From Thermodesulfovibrionales bacterium (GTDB taxonomy: Bacteria; Nitrospirota; Thermodesulfovibrionia; Thermodesulfovibrionales; UBA9159): 40,011 nt of DNA. The notes under the pieces are model-generated. The model did not search any database. It was not told the DNA's origin and was given only the letters and a program-made list of their open reading frames with translations. Shown here one piece after another: positions 33,057-40,011 of the stretch (the stretch's first letter is position 1; each line of letters opens with the position of its first letter). Where the stretch lies: the NCBI GenBank assembly GCA_035622735.1, contig DASPUT010000098.1, forward strand, positions 1 through 40,011, in the 5' to 3' direction. The translations under genes and the position numbers were made by a program.

Positions 33057-34265
33057 TTATTTTATTCCCTCAGAATATTTGTGAGTCTTTATCTCAACCT
33101 TTTCTGTCAGTCCTTCATAGTATTTTCTCAATATCGCAAGGACCTCGGGCCGGCTGAAGTGGTCCGGCACTTCCTCATTCTCTGAGAGCATCTTTCTCAA
33201 TTTGGTCCCGCTCAGGAGCATCCTGTCTTCCTTGCCGTGACAGCATGTCCTCATCGATGCCATTCCATCGCATTTCGTGCAATAGAAGGTCCAGTCAATC
33301 TTGAGCGGCTGGGTTTCAAGGGCGTCTGCGGGGATCTCATCGAATATCTTCTGTGCATCGAACGGACCGTAATACTCGCCGACGCCGGCATGGTCGCGGC
33401 CGATGATCATGTGGCTGCAGCCGTAATTCTGTCTGAAGAGCGCATGGAGAAGGGCTTCGCGCGGACCGGCATATCGCATATCGAGCGGGTATCCTGCCTG
33501 TATACAGGTATTCTTCACAAAATAGTGCTCGACCAGCTTATCGATCGCCTGCACCCTCACTTCTGCCGGGATATCGCCGGCTTTCAGCTTTCCGAGGAGC
33601 TGATGGATGAGCACGCCATCACAGGTCTCAATAGCGATCTTTGCGAGGTACTCATGAGAACGGTGCATGGGGTTCCTGAGCTGAAGGGCCGCAACCTTTT
33701 TCCATCCGTTCTGAAGGAAAAGGTGCCGGGTCTGGGCAGGGGTCATATAGGTATTCGGGTATTCCGCTGGGAACGTTCCCTGGCTCATCACCTTAACCGG
33801 TCCAGCAAGGTTGGTGCCCGGCTGGTCCATGACCATTTTCACCCCCGGATGATCCTTCATATCGGTCGTCCGGTAAACGTTCTTGCACTCGAACTCCTTG
33901 TCAATCTTGTAGGACTCGGTGACCTTCATTGTCGCCAGGACCTCGCCGTACTCGTCGGAATAGAGGGCAACTTCTGTCCCTGCCTTGATGCTCTCATCCG
34001 TAGAAACGGTAACCGGTATCGGCCAGAACGTGCCGTCAGCCATCTTGTAGTCGGAACAGACATCCTTCCAGTCTTCGTAAGTCATGAACCCCTCAAGGGG
34101 CGTAAACCCGCCGATACCCATCATGATAAGGTCGCCTGATTCGCGCGACGATATCTTGATCTGTTTCAATGTCTTCGCTTTTTTCTTTTCTTCCTCCAAC
34201 TCCTTGCCTGCCAGTAAGAGCGGTTTTAATTTCTTCTCTTTTCCATGCGGATTCACTAATGACAT
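33057..34265 (-). CDS. sat: Sulfate adenylyltransferase (ATP sulfurylase)
   Basis: Dissimilatory-type, single-chain ATP sulfurylase (402 residues): sulfate plus ATP gives APS and PPi. The active-site motifs are [12 protein letters not shown] (QxRNPxHxxH) and [20 protein letters not shown] zinc-binding Cys/His group reads FYCTKCDGM...CCHGKEDR, and [11 protein letters not shown] follows. There is no APS kinase domain. ATG 34265 follows AAAAAGGAGGTCAGAC. It is first in the sat-aprBA series, with 168 bases before aprB. Sulfate uptake genes are not in the window. Confidence 0.96.
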   Translation of the reverse strand: MSLVNPHGKEKKLKPLLLAGKELEEEKKKAKTLKQIKISSRESGDLIMMGIGGFTPLEGFMTYEDWKDVCSDYKMADGTFWPIPVTVSTDESIKAGTEVALYSDEYGEVLATMKVTESYKIDKEFECKNVYRTTDMKDHPGVKMVMDQPGTNLAGPVKVMSQGTFPAEYPNTYMTPAQTRHLFLQNGWKKVAALQLRNPMHRSHEYLAKIAIETCDGVLIHQLLGKLKAGDIPAEVRVQAIDKLVEHYFVKNTCIQAGYPLDMRYAGPREALLHALFRQNYGCSHMIIGRDHAGVGEYYGPFDAQKIFDEIPADALETQPLKIDWTFYCTKCDGMASMRTCCHGKEDRMLLSGTKLRKMLSENEEVPDHFSRPEVLAILRKYYEGLTEKVEIKTHKYSEGIK

Positions 34266-34576
34266 GTCTGACCTCCTTTTTTTGCGTTTTTATTTAAGAA
34301 TGAAGCTCAACCCTGCCCGTTCAGCCGACTCTCGCCTCTTCGCTCTTTCTTGCCATAGGTGCACGATAAAGAATATATGACCGCGTGAGACCAACAACAG
34401 GAGATTTTCAAGAAAGCACTCTAAATTACTCGATGTCCGAGCTTAATTCAATTTTAAAATTATAATTGACAGATTAGTTTTCCTTATAAATTCCGATCCG
34501 CGCTATTGAGCAAGCAGGCGACAATGAATACCGGCCTCACTCAGAAGAAATGATCTCACGTAGTTCCTTCCAATCC
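34266..34576 (-). other. Intergenic region between adk and sat, 311 bases
   Basis: No gene. The stretch near 34440-34490 is AT-rich and holds a plus-strand TTGACA (34466-34471) without a well-spaced -10 box. The promoter of sat should lie here, but I could not place it with confidence. Confidence 0.45.
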
Positions 34577-35224
34577 TTACCGGAGACCGAGGGCGCTGCA
34601 CACCTTCCCGAAGATTTCATCGATGCTGCCCGTGCCTTTGACGGCGCTCAAAATCCCTTTCTTACCGTAGTAGTCGATGAGGGGAGCGGTCTGGGCGTTG
34701 TATACCTCGAGCCTTTTCTTGATCGTCTCTTCCTTGTCGTCGTCCCTCTGGAACAGCGCACCACCGCACTTGTCGCAGACACCTTCCTTCTTGGGAGCGT
34801 TGGAATAGACGTTGAACATCTGGCCGCAGGCCTTACAGGTCCTCCTGCCGGTGAGTCTCTTCATGAGGTCATCGAAGGGGACATCCACACTCAGGGCGGC
34901 GGCGAGGGACATCCCCAGACCACCGAGCATCTTGTCAAGGGCCTCTGCCTGCGCCGTATTCCGGGGAAAGCCGTCGAGGATATATCCCTTCTTGCAGTCA
35001 TCCTGTTTCAGCCTCTCCTCAACCATCCCGAGCACAACCCTATCCGGAACAAGTTCACCTTTGTCCATGAAGGATTTCGCCTCCTTCCCGAGCTGCGAAC
35101 CTGCGGCAACAGCCGCACGGAGGAGGTCTCCCGTCGAGATCTGCGGGATACCGTATTTTTCGATCAGCTTTTTTGCCTGGGTCCCTTTTCCGGCCCCCGG
35201 CGCGCCAAGAAGTACGAGTCTCAT
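34577..35224 (-). CDS. adk: Adenylate kinase (zinc-containing lid)
   Basis: ATP plus AMP gives two ADP. P-loop GAPGAGKGTQ (residues 7-16), the NMP-binding ISTGDLLRAAV, the GFPRN motif (residues 84-88) and the LID start TGRRTC are all in place. The LID has four cysteines (CKACG and CDKCGG), so it binds zinc, as in Gram-positive and Nitrospirota-type enzymes. Length 215 matches the long form. ATG 35224 has AGGAGGC upstream. It lies on the same strand as sat. AMP is the by-product of AprBA, so Adk is a needed partner of that pathway, although a shared transcript is not shown. Confidence 0.96.
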   Translation of the reverse strand: MRLVLLGAPGAGKGTQAKKLIEKYGIPQISTGDLLRAAVAAGSQLGKEAKSFMDKGELVPDRVVLGMVEERLKQDDCKKGYILDGFPRNTAQAEALDKMLGGLGMSLAAALSVDVPFDDLMKRLTGRRTCKACGQMFNVYSNAPKKEGVCDKCGGALFQRDDDKEETIKKRLEVYNAQTAPLIDYYGKKGILSAVKGTGSIDEIFGKVCSALGLR

Positions 35225-35270
35225 GCATGCCTCCTATAACGTGTGGTGTGCGGGTCTCAAGGTCTGTACC

Positions 35271-35300
35271 GAGAAGTCGAAACCCTTCGGTCGACCTCTC
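35271..35300. repeat. Imperfect inverted repeat in the adk leader
   Basis: GAGAAGTCGA (35271-35280) pairs with TCGACCTCTC (35291-35300) in nine of ten positions, with a ten-base loop. It is about 47 bases before adk. No T-run follows, so it is a leader stem rather than a terminator. Confidence 0.35.
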
Positions 35301-35356
35301 TTCCGTCTTGACAGAGGCAGGACCATTCGATGAAAACAGTCCCCCAAAGCGTAGTT

Positions 35357-35385
35357 ACTCTATGACAACCATCTTTTTTTTGCAA
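35357..35385 (-). promoter_or_regulatory. Candidate promoter of adk
   Basis: On the minus strand, TTGCAA (complement of 35380-35385), a 17-base spacer and TAGAGT (complement of 35357-35362), in a visibly AT-rich stretch. Confidence 0.4.
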
Positions 35386-35457
35386 GAAAGAAATTAAAAT
35401 TAAAGCATTAATTTTTCTTATAATTGGAACGGCATAACGGCTGGCGGAAATACACGC

Positions 35458-36057
35458 CTATTCGAGCAGATGGGCGGCAACATACTCCCTGAATTTTCTC
35501 AGCGCCTTCCCCCTGTGGCTCAACGCATCCTTCTCATCGGCGGCCATCTCTGCAAAGGTCCTCTCATGCCCTTCGGGATAGAATACCGGGTCATAGCCGA
35601 ATCCGTTCGAACCAAGGGCCACTCTTCCTATCCTGCCTTCCACTGAACCCTCAAACGCCTCTGCACTGCCATCGGGAAAGGCCAGCGCGATGCAGCAGAC
35701 AAAGCGCGCTCCTCTCCTGCCGTCATCGACATCGTGTAATTCCGAGAGCAATTTCTCGAGGTTTTTCTTATCATCGGCGGCTTCACCCGCATACCGTGCG
35801 GAGAAGACTCCCGGCGCCCCATTCAGGGCGAATACCTCAAGGCCGGAATCATCAGAGATTGCCGGTCTTTTGGCATAATTCGCCACAGCTGAGGCCTTCT
35901 TGACCGCGTTCCCCCTGAATGAATCGGCGTCCTCGGAAACCTCGGGACACCCGGGGAAGTCATCGAGGGTATAGAGCAGAACCGCCATATCCTCCAGCAG
36001 CCTCTTCATCTCCTCGATCTTCTTTCTGTTGCGTGTGGCAATTACGAGTTCTTTCAT
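35458..36057 (-). CDS. rdgB: XTP/dITP diphosphatase (RdgB/HAM1 family)
   Basis: House-cleaning nucleotide pyrophosphatase that hydrolyses XTP, ITP and dITP to their monophosphates. The opening reads ELVIATRNRKKIEEM, the phosphate-binding part. Then come SFRGNAVKKA, AISDDSGLEVFALNGAPGVFSARYAG, GFGYDPVF and LSHRGKALRKF, all hallmark texts. Length 199 is typical. It reads from the minus strand, opposite to the RDD and mre genes, and ends 233 bases before adk. In many bacteria it follows rph; that gene is not here. Confidence 0.95.
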   Translation of the reverse strand: MKELVIATRNRKKIEEMKRLLEDMAVLLYTLDDFPGCPEVSEDADSFRGNAVKKASAVANYAKRPAISDDSGLEVFALNGAPGVFSARYAGEAADDKKNLEKLLSELHDVDDGRRGARFVCCIALAFPDGSAEAFEGSVEGRIGRVALGSNGFGYDPVFYPEGHERTFAEMAADEKDALSHRGKALRKFREYVAAHLLE

Positions 36058-36360
36058 CCCCTATCCGCTCATGCGCCCGTGATACCTTATGGCCGTCATT
36101 CCCACTTGTGGGGAATTCTTTTCAACGAAAATTAGTGATGAGCCGGAATGCCGAAACATCATCTCCTTCATGCCGTTATTCAGGGCCGCGTGAAGCATAT
36201 GCGATCCTTTCACGGGTACCGCCTAACTTCTCCGGCGTTTACTCCTCAAAGCATTAAGATACAAGAGCCCCCTGATAAAGTAAACCGCATTGCGGTCCGG
36301 CCAGCCGGAAATGGCCTTTCCCTGTTGAAAAAACCGCCCTCCATCTGTTACTATTTCGGG
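36058..36360 (+). other. Intergenic region between rdgB and the RDD gene, 303 bases
   Basis: No gene seen. It contains the promoter at 36325-36354 and, by position, must also hold the rdgB promoter, which I could not place. Confidence 0.45.
36325..36354 (+). promoter_or_regulatory. Candidate promoter touching the RDD gene start
   Basis: TTGAAA (36325-36330), an 18-base spacer and TACTAT (36349-36354). The predicted transcription start falls at or near ATG 36361, which has no Shine-Dalgarno sequence, so the transcript may be leaderless. Confidence 0.45.
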
Positions 36361-36795
36361 ATGTCTGATGGGGTAAAGAAGGCCAGTGTTCTCCTAAGGG
36401 TATTTGCGAAGGCTCTTGACTTTATCATCATCGCAGCGGCGACTGAAATGGTGCCGAAGGCCGGTTTCTATGCCGGACTTTCCTATCTCCTCATCAGCGA
36501 CGGCCTCTTTGAGGGGAGGAGCATCGGTAAGAGACTCATGGGGCTGAGGGTCGTATCTAGCGCGACCGGCGCCCCCTGCACGATGAAGGAATCGATACTG
36601 CGCAACGCCCCCCTCGGAGCGGGGGTCCTGCTCTATAAGTTGCCGCTGATCGGCTGGATTTTCATCGTGGCCGTTTCCGCACTGGAATTTTTGATACTTC
36701 TCGGCAGCAGTGAGGGCCTGAGGCTCGGAGATGAACTCGCAAAGACTGTGGTAATCGAAGGACAGCAGCCCAAGGGTGAACAGGTCTCAGAGTAA
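36361..36795 (+). CDS. RDD-family membrane protein
   Basis: A small integral membrane protein (144 residues) of the RDD family. It has about three membrane segments. The family residues are seen in RVFAKALDFIIIAAA (Arg and Asp of the first helix) and GRSIGKRLMGLRVV, followed by LRNAPLG and RLGDELAKT. The RDD family has unclear function; some members are Na+(Li+,K+)/H+ antiporter-like or transport helpers. I chose ATG 36361, where family homology begins; the longer frame from 36148 has no hydrophobic or conserved text. It is 34 bases ahead of mreB, so it probably heads the mre transcript. Confidence 0.85.
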   Translation: MSDGVKKASVLLRVFAKALDFIIIAAATEMVPKAGFYAGLSYLLISDGLFEGRSIGKRLMGLRVVSSATGAPCTMKESILRNAPLGAGVLLYKLPLIGWIFIVAVSALEFLILLGSSEGLRLGDELAKTVVIEGQQPKGEQVSE

Positions 36796-36799
36796 ATAA

Positions 36800-37860
<1,061 letters not shown>

Positions 37861-37861
<1 letters not shown>

Positions 37862-38643
37862 TGCCCTTCAGACGGATGCTTCCCCTCTTCCTGCTCGTAA
37901 TCCTGTCATTCACCCTCATGACATACCAGAGCAACAGGGGCATTATCGTCCCATTCCATATTCTCAGCGGCCCTCTGAACTGGGTGAACTGGGCATTTCA
38001 TTCCCTGTCCGCCTCCTTCAGAGAGCCCTTCAGGATGATACATCTGAGGGATGAAGAAAACAGAAGGCTCAGGCAGGATATGGGGAGACTCCTCCTGGAG
38101 CAGCAGAGATACCGGGACCTATTCTTCGAAAACCAGCGGCTGAGGGAAGTCCTCTCTCTCAAGGAAAAAGAGGGCCGATACATCACGGCGGCGAGGGTCG
38201 TTTCGAAGGGTTGGGACCGGTGGGTTAGCACCCTCGTCATCGACAAGGGCAGGAATAGCGGAGTTACAAAGGACATGGCGGTCATGACCCCCCTGGGACT
38301 CATCGGCAAGGTCTCCCTCGCGGACGATAATTACGCCTATGTGCTGCTCCTGACGGATATCAATTTCTCCGCGTCCGTGAGGATCCAGGAGACGAGGAAA
38401 GAGGCGATACTCTCGGGGACCGGTTCGATGTCCTGCATCCTCAAATACATCACGAGAGAGGAGGAGGTGAAGGAGAACGAGGTAGTTGTTACATCGGGCT
38501 TTGACGATCTCTTCCCCGCCGAACTCCCCGTGGGATATATCTCCCGTGTATCGAAGAAAGGACCGGGCATCTTCCAGCAAGTCGAGGTGAGGCCCTTCCA
38601 GGACATGACAAAACTCGATGAGGTAATAATCGTAAGACGATGA
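37861..38643 (+). CDS. mreC: Rod shape-determining protein MreC
   Basis: Bitopic periplasmic scaffold of the elongasome, 260 residues. A short cytoplasmic start is followed by one membrane helix (about residues 5-22). A coiled coil lies at about 60-105 (RLRQDMGRLLLEQQRYRDLFFENQRLREVLSLKEK). The two beta-barrel halves follow with VIDKGRNSGVTKDMAVMTPLGLIGKV and VVTSGFDDLFPAELPVGYIS, the most conserved MreC text. It links MreB with PBP2. Start and stop overlap its neighbours by one and four bases, so mreB-mreC-mreD are tightly coupled. Confidence 0.95.
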
Positions 38644-39092
38644 GACATGTCGCACTCTTCATCGCCGTCCTCGTTTCATTTGTGCTCCAGACGAGGGTGA
38701 GGATCTTCGGTGTTCCGCCGGAATTGACCGTCATCGTCGTTTACTATATCGGGGTGACCGGCGGTGCCGCAAAAGGTATCCTTCTTGGTTCTCTCATCGG
38801 CATTGTCGAGGACAGCATTTCCGGCGGCATCATAGGGCCGAACCTCCTTGGAAAAGGGATGGTCGGCTTTTTCTCGTCCGTCATGGCGGGCGGCCTGTTC
38901 CGGTGGACACCGCTCCTGGGGCTGCTCATCATCTCGAGCCTCACCGTGCTTGACGGGTTTGTCGTCTTCTTCTCGAGGATGTTCTACTCGTCGCTGTCCG
39001 TTCCTCCTCATCGGGTCTTTCTCACCGTTGTGATTCAGGGACTGATTAATGCATTGGCAGGGATCTTCATAAAGCCGGAACATGCAGACTAA
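38640..39092 (+). CDS. mreD: Rod shape-determining protein MreD
   Basis: Small polytopic membrane protein (150 residues) of the elongasome with about five hydrophobic segments. Text such as GAAKGILLGSLIGIVEDSISGGIIGPNLLGKGMVGF matches the MreD pattern, GxxxGfxxGLxxDxxsg..lG...l. MreD sequences are otherwise poorly conserved, so context carries much of the weight. It begins inside the mreC stop (ATGA) and overlaps mrdA by 11 bases. Confidence 0.9.
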   Translation: MRHVALFIAVLVSFVLQTRVRIFGVPPELTVIVVYYIGVTGGAAKGILLGSLIGIVEDSISGGIIGPNLLGKGMVGFFSSVMAGGLFRWTPLLGLLIISSLTVLDGFVVFFSRMFYSSLSVPPHRVFLTVVIQGLINALAGIFIKPEHAD

Positions 39093-40011
39093 CGGATCAT
39101 CAGAGAGGATCGTCGCCGTAGGATATATCATCGCCGCGCTCTTTTTTGTCCTCGTCATAAGGCTCTGGCAACTGCAGATCCTTCAGGGTGACGAATACCG
39201 GAAACTCTCGGAGGAGAACAGACTGCACATCGTCAAGGTCGCAGCACCGCGGGGTATCATTTATGACAGGAACGGCATACCGCTCGTGAAGAATGCTCCG
39301 TACTATTCCGTCTCGATTAACCCGCAGGCCATCGGCCGGATAGACATTCCCGCCCTCTCCGCACTCCTTAAGACCGACGCGGCGACGATCGCTAAAAAAA
39401 TAAAGTCGAACCGCAGCCTCTATGAGCCGATACGGCTTAAGGAGGGCCTTTCGCCGAGAGATATCGCATTCGTTGAGGCGAGGAGATCGGACTTCCCGGG
39501 TCTGTCTATCGATATTGATGTGACGAGACAGTACCTCTTCGGCACCGTGGGCGCTCACCTGATCGGGTATCTGGGGAAACCGAATCAAGTCCAGGCTCAG
39601 GCACCGGAATTCAGAGACGTCCCACCCGACGCGTTTATCGGCCAGTGGGGCATTGAAAGACTCTACGATGAAGAGCTGCGAGGAAGGGCCGGGGAGATGG
39701 TGATCGAGGTGGATGCCATGGGAAGGGAACTACGCCTCATCCAGGAAAAACCCTCCGTGAGAGGCGAAGATATACGGCTCGCAATGGATATCAATGTCCA
39801 GAGGGAAGCAGAAGAGGCCTTCGGAGAAAAGACCGGTGCGCTCGTGGCGCTGAGGCCCGACACCGGAGAGATACTCGCGCTCATCAGCAAACCTTCATTC
39901 GACCCTAACCTCTTTGCGAAGGGGATCAGTTCAAAAGAGTGGGAAGAGCTTATGACGAACCCGAAACAGCCCCTCCTGAACCGGGCGCTTCAGAGCCAGT
40001 ATCCGCCCGGC
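39082..40011 (+). CDS. mrdA: Penicillin-binding protein 2 (elongation-specific transpeptidase), 3'-partial
   Basis: N-terminal 310 residues of PBP2; the gene runs off the window end. A membrane anchor (about residues 10-28) is followed by LRLWQLQILQGDEYRKLSEENRL-type text and the PBP dimer domain mark APRGIIYDRNGIPL (about residues 55-68). GQWGIERLYDEELRGRAGE (about 190-210) follows, and the transpeptidase domain begins near LAMDINVQREAEEAF. The sequence stops at SQYPPG, directly before the expected STFK active-site motif. The next elongasome gene in line is usually rodA. It overlaps mreD by 11 bases. Confidence 0.95.
   Translation, partial: MQTNGSSERIVAVGYIIAALFFVLVIRLWQLQILQGDEYRKLSEENRLHIVKVAAPRGIIYDRNGIPLVKNAPYYSVSINPQAIGRIDIPALSALLKTDAATIAKKIKSNRSLYEPIRLKEGLSPRDIAFVEARRSDFPGLSIDIDVTRQYLFGTVGAHLIGYLGKPNQVQAQAPEFRDVPPDAFIGQWGIERLYDEELRGRAGEMVIEVDAMGRELRLIQEKPSVRGEDIRLAMDINVQREAEEAFGEKTGALVALRPDTGEILALISKPSFDPNLFAKGISSKEWEELMTNPKQPLLNRALQSQYPPG

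Noticed and set aside
33237-34139. 300-codon plus-strand frame antisense to sat
   Set aside because: Shadow of sat, whose motifs are unmistakable on the minus strand.
34466-34490. TTGACA and TATAAA on the plus strand in the adk-sat gap
   Set aside because: Spacing is only 13 bases and no plus-strand gene follows.

Overview
The window looks like a chromosomal piece of an anaerobic sulfate-reducing bacterium, most plausibly Nitrospirota (Thermodesulfovibrio-like). This rests on gene content: a sat-aprB-aprA-qmoA-qmoB-qmoC series, a proton-pumping pyrophosphatase, multihaem cytochromes, a desulforedoxin-like domain and an archaeal-style nucleotidyltransferase. Desulfobacterota remains possible. 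No rRNA, tRNA, CRISPR array, insertion sequence or prophage was recognised.

Layout. 1-4.4 kb (+): a degenerate GGDEF protein, an O6-alkylguanine-DNA alkyltransferase, a PilZ protein, and an L,D-transpeptidase followed by a Tat-exported MepK/YcbK-type endopeptidase. 4.4-7.2 kb (-): an alpha-glucan phosphorylase and a URO-D/MtaA-like protein. 7.4-9.7 kb (+): a small unknown protein, RNase G, and a desulforedoxin-like protein with a histone-H1-like tail. 9.7-11.8 kb (-): a triple-GAF protein and a RibL-like nucleotidyltransferase. 11.9-13.0 kb (+): a small cluster with a glutaredoxin-like protein between two unknowns. 13.3-16.9 kb: an AT-richer patch with a TPR/glycosyltransferase-like membrane protein and two tandem DUF1566 lipid/surface-type secreted proteins. 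17.1-19.3 kb: two convergent paralogous hexahaem cytochromes around a small exported protein. 19.5-23.1 kb: a membrane histidine-kinase-like protein lacking the usual His, a truncated chemoreceptor and a YkgJ cysteine-cluster protein. 23.3-34.3 kb (-): the sulfate activation and reduction block ending with hppA. 34.6-36.1 kb (-): adk and an XTP/dITP diphosphatase. 36.4 kb to the end (+): an RDD membrane protein and mreB-mreC-mreD-mrdA, the last cut by the window edge.

How the genes work together. Sat makes APS and PPi from sulfate and ATP. AprBA reduces APS to sulfite and AMP, with electrons supplied from the quinone pool by QmoABC. HppA hydrolyses the PPi and saves its energy as a proton gradient. 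Adk, just upstream, turns the AMP into ADP. One stretch therefore carries sulfate activation, the first reduction step and disposal of both by-products. DsrAB is not in the window. A second theme is the cell envelope: an Ldt/MepK pair and the Mre/PBP2 elongation genes. A third is signalling proteins that have lost key residues or output domains (GGDEF, kinase, chemoreceptor, GAF-only).
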